The translations under genes were made by a program, and so were the position numbers. DNA of 64,000 nt from Hemibagrus wyckioides (taxonomy: Eukaryota; Chordata; Actinopteri; Siluriformes; Bagridae): positions 13,530,199-13,594,198 of the forward strand of contig NC_080713.1 in the NCBI RefSeq assembly GCF_019097595.1, given 5' to 3'. Positions within the stretch are counted from its first letter, which is position 1, and each line of letters opens with the position of its first letter. The notes beneath the pieces were generated by a model. That model was not told where the DNA came from. It did not search any database and saw nothing but the letters and a program-made list of their open reading frames with translations. Below are positions 48,626-59,904 of the stretch, piece after piece.

Positions 48626-49074
48626 CTCCACTGAAATAGATTGAGTGAAACTGTAAATGTGAGTTAAGTGAGAATTGTTAGAACTAAACTAAGGACTATT
48701 GTTGAGTTGATTTGAGTTTTTCTTAGGTATCCAGTGTTACTGAAAGTCAATTTGTGTGCTTAAGGTTAAACTTAACTCTGGGAAGCCTGGGTACGAAAGG
48801 GTTAAATGAGATGGTTGAATGGTTCTTTTAAGCTAACTCCAATTTCAGATAATCTGTTGTTAATTATTTGTTTTATTTTGTTAAAAGAATAAATTACTAA
48901 TTGCTAACGGGTCTTACAGTCTATAATTATTAGTTTGACTTACCTTGGGGTAGGGGCATCTCACTAACACTATTAGGTTTAGGAGGGTGGGAATGTGAAT
49001 GATTGAATGGTCTATCTCACAGTCCAACCACTGAAAGGTTTTAAATGACCTATTACTCTATTACAGACCTATTC
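48441..49074 (+). other. Unassigned sequence with (CA)n at 48593-48620
   Basis: It contains the repeat of the motif at 37715-37760 (at 48520-48560), a short CA microsatellite and AT-rich text. It may include the decayed 3' LTR of gypsy-3, but no borders are visible. Confidence 0.4.
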
Positions 49075-49650
49075 CTCTGATCAGGATTATGTCTCCTTTC
49101 TGGTGTTGCTTGATTTTGATTGCAGCTTTTGACACCAATGATCATACCTTTCTCCAAATGTTTTGGGAGTTAATGGAACAGCCCTTTCCTAGTTCAGGTC
49201 CTTATTTAACTGACTTCTCTGTGCATACCATGGTAAAAAAAAAAAAAAAAGATGTTTCACAAGGTTCTATTTTTATTAAATATGCGAAATCTGAGTAAAA
49301 TTATTTGCAAACCTGGTATTAGCTTCAAGTATTATGCTGATGACACACAGTCAAATGTTTCAGAAAAGCCAAATAAAAGGTGGCAGTTTAATGAAGTTAA
49401 GTAATGTGTAAAGGACATTAAACACTGGATGGTTATTAACTACCTCCAACTTAATTCTGACAAGACAGGGTACTTGTAGTAGTACTAGTTTCTGATTAGA
49501 TACTAACTCTGGATGGCCTTTCTGTTTCATTATGTGCAGCAGAACCTAGTTCATGCTTTTGCTAATGCTAGGTATTATTGTAATGCTTTAATATCTGAAT
49601 GTTATAGTAGGCCCATAAACAAGCTGCAGTTAGTCTAGAATGTAGCAGCT
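49075..49650 (+). mobile_element. L2-like LINE RT fragment
   Basis: The + strand reads DTNDHTFLQMFWE, SGPYLTDFSVHTM and DVSQGSIF, then after a frameshift KPGISFKYYADDTQ. It ends with a WMVINYLQLNSDKTGY-like segment. This is the 'AFDTVDH ... GVPQGSILGP ... YADDTQ ... LNSDKTE' order of L2-type RTs. Heavily decayed. Confidence 0.65.
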
Positions 49651-50496
49651 AGAAAAAGAAAATTTGACCATATCACCCACGATATTATCCACATTATATT
49701 TTTATGACTAGTCATGCCTACTTTAAACAAAAAGTACAGGTTATTTGTTGGTACCCCAAATAGTGAAGCCTTCAACAGTTTTTCACTTACAAACCCCCTC
49801 TCACCCACTTTCATGCATTCATGCAGGACTGTTGACAGTAGAGTGGCTGTCCACATTATATCTGAATAGCAGTGCTATAGTATTACTCATGTAGCATCTC
49901 TCTGTGTCCAGGTGTCAACTTTTGTCATAGATACATCACTTCTTTTTACCAATTTTTACCAAGAGGTGCTTCTGCTGGTTTTATGTCACTTGCTTGACAG
50001 GAAATCCAGGAAGTGAAGTTTTGTTCCCCTCTTTCTAAAGCAATCATTATGTTATTGATATTTGCAAGATCTTGGGGCTGAGACAGTTTTATAGATCAAA
50101 TAACTGTTTCCTCGATTCATGATGGTACATAGAGTTGACAAATTGTGGTATTTCCAGACATATTGATCATTTCCAACCATGAAAGCCAACCATGGTTCAC
50201 TGTTCATGTAGTAGAACTGACTAGAAGCCATGTCACAGACTGAAATCCAGTGATGTGCTGTAGAAAAGTGTTCAGGATATTGTTTTGATTTGCTATGAGA
50301 AGTGTAGTTTTTTAATGCACATATAGCTTCCAGATAATCCACTGTCAAATGATAGTGTATATGATGTAAATATGTACTAATGTGTACTGAAATATGTACT
50401 GATCAGAATAATGTCATTCATAAATGTTTAACTGTAATCCAGAAAGCATTATCTTTAATAAGTCTTTTTAGTGCATTATCTTTTTTGGTGTATATA
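49651..50496 (+). other. No feature recognised
   Basis: AT-rich sequence without coding potential or clear repeat structure. Confidence 0.4.
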
Positions 50497-50642
50497 CAAC
50501 TCTGGAAAACAATCCACTGCAAAATAATCAGTTTCTTATGTTTTTTTTTTCTTACAGGTGCATGTATTGGTCAGATGAACAGTTTTGTTTTATTTTTTGT
50601 GAACTGCTGACAATATTTCTCCTAAATTCAAAATATAACTAT
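50497..50642 (+). mobile_element. Tc1-E copy 1, left end, split by the fold-back element
   Basis: It starts TACAACTCTGGAAAACAATCC and continues through TGCAAAATAATCAG and GAACTGCTGACAATATTTCT to AACTAT at 50642. The same text, reverse complemented, occurs at 59235-59100 in Tc1-E copy 2. The copy resumes at 58264 (AACTATTGTTATTTAGAGTG...) after the fold-back insert and can be followed to about 58325. Confidence 0.8.
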
Positions 50643-51518
50643 TACAGAAGTCCAGAGAGGCCATGTGATATTATTTTTGCTTTTATTTATTATTATTTTG
50701 ATATTATTATTTGACTTAATTTTCTCATGATCTCAAGATAAAGTTGTTTTCTCGTGATAACGACTTAATTTTCTCGTGATCTCGAGATAACAAAAGTTGT
50801 TTTCTTGTGATCACGACTTAATTTTCTTGTGATCTCGAGATAACAAAAGTTGTTTTCTTGTGATCACGACATAATCAGAATCTAATTACGTATTTTTTCT
50901 CTGGAAAATTAGGCGCAGTTTCAACTGACTGTTGCACATACACGTTGGCATCTTCGCCACCACCATGAAAGTTGTCAATCACTGACAGACACAGAGCAAT
51001 TTCAGACCGCGTTGAAGTTACTTTGATGTTCAGACATCAGACAGATATGCGGAAGCGCTAGTTTAGGGACCATTGACAAATTTCTGTACGATTGAAATGT
51101 GGTACTTGTTACCAGGGGCGATTCTAGGATTTTCATTTAAGGGTATGATATTAAAAAATAAATAAATAAAGTAAAATAAATGTTTGATTAACAGGGTAGG
51201 ATGGTAAACTTATTGCAGCATTTCACTGTATTGCATAGATGTGTATAACATTTGAGTACTGAACAAGCCAAATACGAGTCTTCCTGGTCTCACACACACA
51301 CACGTCCTGCCCTCTGATCCTCACTCTGGTCTGCGGAAAGAACAAGAACATGCTGAAAGACGGGGAAGAGCCGAATCTGCCGCTGTTCATATGAAATTTA
51401 AAGGGGACTGAGGAGATCGCCAATTTGTGTAGAGTTTATGGAGAATCGCAGAATTTTTTGCGGAGCTGAGTAGAAATGTTAGCGACGCCCATGCTTGTTA
51501 CTTAACTGACTACGTTCC

Positions 51519-51896
51519 TGTAAGGACTTGCTGGACGCGGGAGGGTTAGAATCCATATGTGGAAGATTTAATGAAAACAGCAGGCAGAATCAGAAATGGG
51601 AAAGCAGGCAAAAGGTCAAAACTGGAAAAGCAAAAACTAGTGATCAAAACCAAAACAGAAACTGTAAATAGTAGAAACCAGGAAACAAGCAAGGATCAAA
51701 CACTAATAACAGTCAGAAGGCTATAAACAGCAAGGTTTGGCATGAGTCAGAAAGAAATGATGCTTTGCATTTAGCCAGAGGAAGCATGCTGCTTAAAAGC
51801 CCTGAAACAGGAAACAGGAAACCACATGCGCACAGTCAATGTCAAAGTCAAGGCGATGGTTCCCTCTGGTGGTCTGGATCAGCATACACCGTGACA
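51519..51896 (-). repeat. Gypsy-2 3' LTR
   Basis: 378 bp, TGTAAGGACTTGC to CCGTGACA on the + strand. The adjoining GAACCCCCCCCCC (51897-51909) is the polypurine tract on the minus strand. Confidence 0.93.
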
Positions 51897-52129
51897 GAAC
51901 CCCCCCCCCACTAGGAACACCTCCTGGTGTTCTACGCCGTGAGCGACCCCTGGCATGAGGGGCGGGCCTATGGGGGAAGTTAAGGTGGAACTCTTCAATG
52001 AGAGCAGGGTCCAGGATGTTGGATGCGTTCACCCAGCAGTACTCCTCTGGACCATACCCCTCGAGTCAACCAGGTACTGCAGGCGTCCACCTCGGCAGCA
52101 TGAGTCCAGTAATGCACGAACCTGGTAGG

Positions 52130-55100
52130 CTAACGCGTCATCAATGTCCAGGGGCGGGGGGGTTCCAGAGGCGAAGGGGTGGAGCCAGTGGGTTCGTGAT
52201 AGGGCTTGAGCAGGGACACATGGAAAGTAGGTGAGATGCGGTATGCTGAGGATAACTCTAGGTGGTATGAGACAGGGTTAATTTGCCGGATTTTGAATGG
52301 GCCTATGAATTGAGGACTGAGCTTTTTACATGGTATATTGGTATATTTACATGGTATATTCCTGATGAGGACATCGCCGCCGACTTCACCTGGATCTCCT
52401 GCCTCCTCACAGCCCACTGGAGTCTCACATGGGCCTGTTCCCAGATCTCCTGACTCTTTCTAGACCAGTCCTCCATGCTTGGAACACAAGATGGTTCTTC
52501 AGACCATGGGAATAGTGGAAGCTGGTAACCTAGAATACACTGAAACGGGGTCAACCCAGTGGACATATGACGCAGAGAGTTCTGAGCATATTCAGCCCAG
52601 GGTAGGAACTCACTCCACCTTTGCTGTCCACGGCTGCAGTAGGTCCAAAGGAACCTCCCCAATTCTTGGTTGAGACATTCTACTTGGCCATTAGACTGTG
52701 GGTGGTAACCGGAACTCAGGCTGACATTGATGCCCAGCTGGTGGCAGAACTCGAGCCAGACACAAGAAGTGAATTGAGTTCCCCGGTCGGACACAGTGTC
52801 TTCAGGTAGACCGTAGGTACGGAATACATGTTGAAACACAGCCTGAGCAGTCTCCATGGCCTTTCATAGGAACCAGTCTGCAGCCCTTCGAAAAGCGATC
52901 TATGATAACCATGACTGTGGTGAATCTGTGAGACTCAGGGAGGTCCGTGAGAAAGTCGATAGAGAGGTGAGACCAGGGGCGCTGAGGAACAGGTAAAGGC
53001 TCCAGGAGGCCCTTAGGTAGCTGATGGCTAGTTCGTGACTGGGCGCACCTTATACAAGACCTGACAAACTCCTCGATGTCATGGCGTAGGAACGGCCACC
53101 AGAACCACTGCTGGATCAGCTGGGTCATCCTGTGGATACCTGGGTGCCCTGTGCTTGGGCTCTCGTGAGTCCACTGCAGCAGTCTGTTCCATAGCATGGT
53201 GGGGACAAACACCTTGGCGGAAGGGCAGTTGGGTGGAGGTGGCTCTGAATGCTGGGCTTGTTCTATCTCCCTCAGAATGTCCCATTGGACTGGTGCGATG
53301 AGAACCGAAGGCAGCAGGATAGGTTCGGGGGACTTGGGTTGATTATCGGCATCATGGAGTCTGGAGAGCGCATCGGCTTTACCATTCTTAGAGCCTGGTC
53401 GATAAGTGACAGAGAACTTGAAGCGGGAGAAGAACAACGCCTATCTGGCTTGGCGAGGGTTCAGTCGCTTGGCCTCCCATATATATGCCAGGTTTCTGTG
53501 GTCGGTGATGATCAGAAATGGGTGGTTGGCTCCGTCCAGCCAGTGCCTCCACTCTTCCAGGGCCGCTTTCATAGACAAGAGCTCTCTGTTGCCCACATCA
53601 TAATTCACCTCCGCCGGTGTGAGTTTTCTGGAGAAGAAGGCACATGGGTGTACTTTTCCAGAACTGGGTTGACGCTGCAACAAGACTGCTCCTATCCCAC
53701 TGCTAGATGCATCAACTTCAACAATGAAAGGCACATCAGGTCTAGGATGGCAGAAAATGGGAGCGGAAGTGAAGCTCCGTTTTATGAGCTGGAAAGCTTT
53801 TTTGGCTAGATCAGTCCATTGTAGATGACATGGCTTCCCCTTTAATGGGGACGTGAGACGGTTTGCAATGGTGCTATAGTTTCTAATGAAACGGCGGTAA
53901 AAGTTGGCGAAACCCAGAAAGCACTGCAGGTCTTTGACAGTAGAACTCTCTGGCCAGGCTGTGATCGCAGACACTTTACTCAGATCCATCTCCACCCCCC
54001 TGTCAGAGATGACGTAACCCAGAAAAATCATGGACGGTCGGTGAAACATTTCTCCAGCTTAGCATACAGGTGATGTTCTGCTAAACAGCGGAGGATGGCC
54101 TGAACATGCCTGATGTGTTGTTCCAGGTCGGGGGAGTAGATGAGGATGTCATCGATGTAGGTGATGACATAGCAGTTAAGCATATCTCTGAAGACTTCAT
54201 TAATCAGTGACTGGAATATGGCAGGAGCATTTGTGAGGCCATAGGGCATGACCTGATATTCATAGTGCCCATGCGTGGTGTGGAAGGCAGTTTTCCATTC
54301 ATCCCTCTTCCTGATCCTGATCAAATTGTCGGCACTGCGCAAGTCTAGCTTGGTGAATATCCTGGCACCCTGGAGCTGTTCGAGGGCCATGGGCACGAGT
54401 GGCAGAGGATAGGGGTAGGGAACCATGATGGCATTTAGTCCCCAATAATCTATACACGGCCATAGTCCACCATCCTTCTTTTCTACGAAGAACAAACCTG
54501 CTGCGATGGGGGACGTCGACGGCCGGATGTATCCAGCAGAGAGAGCTTCTTGAATATACTCCTCCATAGCTTGTTTTTCCTGTATGGAGAGAGGGTAAAC
54601 TTTGTTCTTGGGCGGCATGGCGTTAGGTAAGAGCTCAATGGCACAATCCCATGACTGGTGTTGGGGAAGCTGGGCGGCTCTCTCTTTGCTAAATACCTCC
54701 CTGAGGTTGTAGTATTCCCTGGGAAGAGTGGTGGAGGTCATGGTGCTGGGGCTCTCAACAGACGTAGAACAACATGGACGTGGGGGATGATGAAGGAAAC
54801 AATTCTCATGACAGTGAGACGACCATTTCAGGATGTCTCCATCCTTCCAGGAGATAAGAGGATTGTGGAGTTGTAGCCATGGGAGGCCTAGAAAGATTGG
54901 GGTGGATGGAGAGGTGATGACATAGAAGATGATGGTCTCATGATGAAATAGTCCAATCTGCAGTTCAGTGGAGGCAGTTTGCTGATGGATAAGGCCTTCC
55001 CCTATGGGCTGGTCGTTGATAACAGTGACTCGTAATGGGGGTGTACATGGAATGACAGGAATGTTGAATTTCTGAACCAGGTGGTGAGCGATGAGGTTAA

Positions 55101-55239
55101 CGGCGGCACCAGAGTCAATCAGCGCTGTGGCATGGAAACATGAATCAGTAAGGGATATGCAAACAGGAAGTGATAATCTGCATGACAATGTATGAGTCTG
55201 TAACTTGGCTGTGGTGGGCTTCTCGGGGCACTCGTACAC
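52130..55239 (-). pseudogene. Gypsy-2 pol remnants (protease to integrase)
   Basis: The longest open piece is 55239-54028 (403 codons): protease [19 protein letters not shown] and YIDDILIYS. Then come RNase H with [16 protein letters not shown], an H2C2 integrase part with [12 protein letters not shown], and the core with [10 protein letters not shown] and [10 protein letters not shown]. Each piece is separated by a frameshift or stop. A short duplicated block TTTACATGGTATATT at about 52325-52360 lies just before the chromodomain-proximal part. Confidence 0.9.
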
Positions 55240-56068
55240 TCTGTGACATGGTTTCCCACAGTAGAAGCAGAGCCCTTGCAGAACACAGCGTTCTCATTCC
55301 TCGGCTGAGACTCTAGCCCATCTGAGTTGCACGGGCTCAGAGAAGTCCATTTCGTGGCTTTCGAGCGGGCGGCGAACTCGGGTGGAAGCTGGCTGATGTT
55401 GACGGCGTAGATTATCAAGACGAATGGCAGTCATGATATACTGGGAGATAGTCATGTTAGTTTCTCTACACGCCATGTCTGCTTTCAGTTCTACGTTGAG
55501 CCCTTCATGAATAACCGCCATGAGTGAGGTCGCATTCCACCTTGATTGAGCTGCTAATGTGCGAAACTAGATCGCGTAATCCGCCACGTGTCTATGCCTT
55601 GGCGTAATTCCAGTAACTGTACAGAAATATCCTTACCCCCTGCTGGATATTCGAACACTTCTTTTATCTGATTGGCGAAATAATCCGCTGATGCTTTAAT
55701 TTGGGGGTCGGAATCCCTTACTGCTGATGCCCAATCCAGCACCTTGCCCGTGAGAAGAGATAGCATAAACGCGCACCTTGTACTTTCTCTGCCATAGGCC
55801 TCTTGTTGCTGGCTGAAGAAATTATCACACTGGTGCAAAAAAACCCGGCATTTATCAGCTGAGCCATCTAATTTTTCAGGGAGAGAAAAGCGGGGTTGCT
55901 AACTGCGAGGAACAGAAGCCGGCGCGGCATCCGCAGCTTGGCTGGCTGGCTGTAGTTGGAGCTGTTGGTTGGTGGCTTTCAGCGAATCCACTTCCATCTG
56001 GTATGCTTGGATGAGGATGCGCTATTGCCACAAAGCCGCTCACATATCTGCTGGACTCATCTCTGGCA

Positions 56069-56122
56069 ATTTGTGTAGAGTTTATGGAGAATCGCAGAAT
56101 CTTTAGCGGGACTAAGTAGAAA
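56069..56122 (+). other. 54-bp fold-back patch between gag and 5' LTR of gypsy-2
   Basis: From CAATTTGTGTAGAGTTTATG to AAGTAGAAA, this stretch matches the fold-back left arm at 51405-51459 with several differences. It sits just inside the 5' LTR of gypsy-2, where gypsy-1 has its primer-binding site. Microhomologies AAATGT and AATTG lie at the two junctions. Confidence 0.8.
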
Positions 56123-56495
56123 TGTAAGGACTTGCTGGACGCGGGAGGGTTAGAATTCATATGCGGAAGATTTATTGAAAACAGCAGGCAGAATCAGAAA
56201 CAGGAAAGCAAGCAAAAGGTCAAAACCAGAAAAGCAAAAACTAGCGATCAAAACCAAAACAGAAACCATAAATTGTGGAAACCAGGAAACGAGCAAGGAT
56301 CAAACACTAATAACAGTCAGAAGGCTATAAACAGCAAGGCTTGGCACGAGTCAGAAAGAAACAATGCTTCACGTTTAGCCAGAGGAAGCATGCTGCTTAA
56401 AAGTCCTAGAAACAGGAAATAGGAAACCACATGCGCACAGTCAATATTTGGGTGATGGTTCCCTCTGGTGGTCTGAATCAGCATATAATGTGACA
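56123..56495 (-). repeat. Gypsy-2 5' LTR
   Basis: 373 bp, TGTAAGGACTTGC to ATGTGACA on the + strand, highly similar to 51519-51896 but with indels, including loss of part of the middle. Confidence 0.93.
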
Positions 56496-56675
56496 GTTCC
56501 CCAGTTATTCTAATTTCTTCTTAAATATACATATGGCATGCAGCATTGCAAACAGCATTAGTTTATTTATAAATAAAAATTGAATTAATTGATAGTATTA
56601 ATTATGTATCATGTGAATTAATTTGCTATTATTAATTTATTTATAATTAAATAACTATTTTTTAACTACTTTTAA

Positions 56676-57090
56676 CTATTTCTTCAATAGCTTCTAGGTC
56701 ATGTGACCCTGTGACCCCAAACTAGTACTAAAATAATCTACTTGAACACCTCCACAAGGTACACCTCTTTGTATCCCAAAAAATCTTTTATTTTTATTTT
56801 TAAAAAACACAATTTCTTCAGTAGCTTCTAGGTCATGTGACCCTGTGACCCAAAACTAGTACTAAAATGATCTACTTGGACACTTCCAAAGTGTACACCT
56901 CTTTGTTATTACAAAAATGTCTTCTTTTATTTTTATTTAAAAAAAACACTATTTCTTCAATAGCTTCTAGGTCATGTGACCCTGTGACCTTTTTGGAATA
57001 ACAAAGAGGTGTACCCTGTGGAGTTGTCCAAGTAGTAGTACTAGATTTGGGTCACAGGGTCACATGACCTAGAAACTATTGAAGAAATAG
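56676..57090 (+). repeat. Three direct and one inverted ~135-bp units at the fold-back centre
   Basis: Units starting TATTTCTTCARTAGCTTCTAGG at 56676, about 56809 and about 56949 are direct repeats; each contains GGTCATGTGACCCTGTGACC. The inverted unit occupies about 56990-57090. The turn of the hairpin is near 56990. Confidence 0.85.
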
Positions 57091-57537
57091 TTTTTTTAAT
57101 TAAAAAAAAATTAATAATAGCAAATTAATTTACATGATACATAATTAATACTATCAATTAATTCAATTTTTATTTATAAATAAACAAATGCTGTTTGCAA
57201 TGTGGCATTCCATATGTATATTTTAGAAGAAATTAGAATAACTGGAGAATGTAGTAAATTAAGTAACAAGCATGGGCATTGCTAGCCCATTTTTTTTGCT
57301 TTAGCCCCCTAACATTTCTACTCAGCCAGCCTAAAAATTCTGGGATTCTACATAAACTCTACACAAATTGGTGATCTCCTCAGTCCCCTTTAAATTTCAG
57401 ATGAAAACGGCGGCAGACTTCGGCTCTTCCCCGTCTTTCAGCGCGTTCTTCAATCCACAGACTGCGGCATCACAGAGCGAGGATCAGAGGACAGGATGTG
57501 TGTGTGTGATCAAATGTTATACACATCTATGCAATAG

Positions 57538-57909
57538 TGTAACGCCTCGTCAGACGTCGGAGTGTTAGAGTCCATGTGCAGATTTCGTTAAGGACGGCAG
57601 GCAAAAATCGTAGTCGAGGTAATATAGGCGGAGGATCAAAAAACCAGAAAGCAAACACTAGAATACCAAAGCCAAAAACACAAAGTCCGAAAATCATAGT
57701 CAGAAGGGGTAAACAGGCAAGGTCATACACGATGAAACTAGAACTCACAGAAATAAGGCTTGGCAAGGACCGCAATGGGAAACAATGCTTCGCAATAAGG
57801 CAGAGGTGGCGCGCTGCTTAAATACGCCTCAGTACCGGAAGTGGGCAGAGATAGCTAATATTCGGGCGATGGCTCCCTCTGGTGTTCCGGCCCAGACTGT
57901 TGTGTGACA
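57538..57909 (-). mobile_element. Solo LTR of the gypsy-1 family with TSD AATAG
   Basis: 372 bp, TGTAACGCCTCG to GTTGTGTGACA, the reverse complement of the gypsy-1 LTR with moderate divergence. AATAG lies at 57533-57537 and 57910-57914. It is inserted in the right arm of the fold-back element. Confidence 0.92.
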
Positions 57910-57973
57910 AATAGAGTGAAATGCTGCAATAAGTTTACCATCCTACCCTGTTAATCAAACATTTATTTTATTT

Positions 57974-58004
<31 letters not shown>

Positions 58005-58263
58005 TTTTTTACTATTATACCCTCATTGGGGGCTGAGCCCCCCCTTAAATGAAAATCCTAGAATCGCCCCTTGTAACAAGTACTACATTTCAGTCGTACA
58101 GAAATTTGCCGAAGGTCCCTAAACTAGAATATGACGAGAAAATTAAGTCATGATCACGAGAAAACAACTTTTGTTATCTCGAGATCACAAGAAAATTAAG
58201 TCATGATCACGAGAAAACAAAAGCAAAAAAGCAAAAATCACATGGCCTCTCTGGGCTTCCGTA

Positions 58264-58632
58264 AACTATTGTTATTTAGAGTGTATATTTAAAGGAAATG
58301 ACAACACATCAAAATAACCCAAGATCATGCAGAATTTGCAGATTTTCAACAATACTGCCTCACTAAACAACTTGAGAGTGACAAATGATATATGGCTAGA
58401 TACTGAACAAGCACTAAACAAAGAAATCAGAATCTTTGCTCTACCATTTATCAGCACAACTAATCACCTCAGATTCAAAAGCCCACTGACTGTAGCAATT
58501 TTATACCAATTCACAATTCAACATATGCAACACACCAGTACAACACAGTAAAATGAATAAATAAATAAATACACATCACACATATAGCAATGGGTTAGAC
58601 TTTTGCATGCCCGTACTTGATTCTAGGGAGAG

Positions 58633-58634
<2 letters not shown>
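58264..58634 (+). other. Tc1-E copy 1 remainder, then unassigned sequence
   Basis: The first about 60 bp continue Tc1-E copy 1 after the fold-back insertion. From about 58330 I recognise nothing up to the TA microsatellite. Confidence 0.5.

Positions 58635-58720
<86 letters not shown>
58635..58720 (+). repeat. (TA)n microsatellite
   Basis: About 43 uninterrupted TA units immediately before Tc1-E copy 2. Confidence 0.95.
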
Positions 58721-58722
<2 letters not shown>

Positions 58723-58725
<3 letters not shown>

Positions 58726-59235
58726 CTCTGGAAAAAATAAGAGACCACTGCCCAATCTCCAGATTTGAACCCTATTGAAAACCTCTGGAATGTCATCAAG
58801 TGGAAGATGAATGGTCACAAACCATCAAGCAACTTGCATTTTTGCAAAAAGAGTGGTATGAAGTTACCCAACAGCAATGTGAAAAACTGGTGGAGAGCAT
58901 GCAAAAATGCATGCAAATCGGGGTTATTCCACCAAATACTGCAATAATGCAATTTAGCCAAAGCATTAACACAATTTGTTTACAACTTATTTGCATTTTG
59001 TTTTATTTGAGTTATTAAAGCACTGCAAATACCGCATGATCATGGGTTATTTTGATGTGTTGTCATTTCTTTTAAATATACACTCTAAATAACAATAGTA
59101 TAGTAATAACAATAGTAACAATATAATAGTTATATTTTGAATTTAGGAGAAATATTGTCAGCAGTTCACAAAAGTAAGAAAAAAAACATAAAAAAGTGAT
59201 TATTTTGCAGTGGTCTCTTATTTTTTCCAGAGATG
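58723..59235 (+). mobile_element. Tc1-E copy 2: internally deleted Tc1 (MITE-like)
   Basis: The inverted ends match over about 29 bp (CAGCTCTGGAAAAAATAAGA... with the mirrored ...TCTTATTTTTTCCAGAGATG). Shortly inside the left end, text for a Tc1 transposase C-terminus appears, including the degraded [15 protein letters not shown] region near 58760. It is about 0.5 kb, compared with about 1.6 kb expected for a full Tc1. Confidence 0.88.
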
Positions 59236-59254
59236 CATATATACTGTATATATG

Positions 59255-59289
<35 letters not shown>

Positions 59290-59290
<1 letters not shown>

Positions 59291-59900
59291 AATTGAGAGA
59301 GGTTGGAAGGACATCTGGCATGTACCACCCGCTTCAGGTCTAACCACAACATTTCAATTGGATTGAGATCCGGACTCTGACTAGGCCAATCAAGAGTGTG
59401 AAACTTCTTTCTTTTAAGCCATTCCTTGGTGGATTTGCTTGAATGCTTAGGGCCGTTGTCTTGTTGCATCACTCATTTTCGGCCCAGCTTCAGCTGTCTG
59501 ACTGATGGCAGGAGATTCTCTTCAGGAATTTGTTGATAGGTCTGAGAATTCAAGTTTTCCTGAATAATATGGAGTTGCCCTGGCCCAGAGGCAGAAAAAC
59601 AGCCCCAGAATTCAGTGTTGGCTTTTCTCCAAACATGATTATGACCAAATAAATCTATTTTGGACTCATCTGTCCAAAAAATGGACTCCCAAAACTCAAT
59701 TTTTGTCTGATTGTAGACGCATGTACATTTACCTCAGATGCTGCCAGAGAGGTCTGCAACTCTCTAGAGGTGATGTGTGGGTTGGCCTTTACCTCATTTA
59801 TTATTTTTCTGGTGCTTCTTTATGATAGTTTTGATGGGCATCCACTTCTAGGCAGAGTTGTAGTCATGTTGAATGCCCTCCATTTGTAGATGATTTGTCA
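59290..59900 (-). pseudogene. Tc1-D transposase fragment
   Basis: The minus strand contains the first Asp region (SIFWTDESKIDLFGHN near 59690-59640), the second Asp ([19 protein letters not shown]) and the Glu ([16 protein letters not shown] near 59370). The N-terminal helix-turn-helix part is missing. Related text lies at 30120-30330. A short TA microsatellite (59258-59287) adjoins. Confidence 0.85.
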
Positions 59901-59904
59901 CAAG

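Larger units (their letters stand above)
51519..56495 (-). mobile_element. Gypsy-2: complete but decayed chromovirus with TSD GTTCC
   Basis: LTRs at 51519-51896 and 56123-56495 enclose a gag-pol region on the minus strand. GTTCC lies on both sides (51514-51518 and 56496-56500), so this is one insertion. Frames in order are: Gag pieces at 56160-55294, a CCHC knuckle near 55270-55230, protease ([11 protein letters not shown]) and RT with an intact YIDD in 55239-54028. RNase H is in 54049-53441, integrase in 53437-52303 and the chromodomain tail near 52032-51910. Numerous stops and frameshifts mean no product. The protein is a close relative of gypsy-1. Confidence 0.95.
50643..58263 (+). mobile_element. 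Fold-back (long inverted-repeat) element, ~2.3 kb without its nested insertions
   Basis: The terminal sequences are TACAGAAGTCCAGAGAGGCC on the left and, reverse complemented, TACGGAAGCCCAGAGAGGCC on the right. AACTAT flanks both ends (50637-50642 and 58264-58269). Removing gypsy-2 (with TSD) and the solo LTR (with TSD) leaves about 2262 bp, which folds on itself for most of its length. The left arm is 50643-51518 plus 56501-56990; the right arm is about 56995-58263. Matching blocks include the CTCGTGATCTCGAGATAAC repeats, AGGGGCGATTCTAGGATTTT, the ATGTGTATAACATTTGA block and the ATTAATTGATAGTATTAAT block. No transposase frame is visible. Confidence 0.85.

Noticed and set aside
56123..56495. 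Independent solo LTR insertion as explanation for the 54-bp patch
   Set aside because: The sequence left of this LTR and right of it do not form a TSD, whereas GTTCC flanks the whole of gypsy-2.
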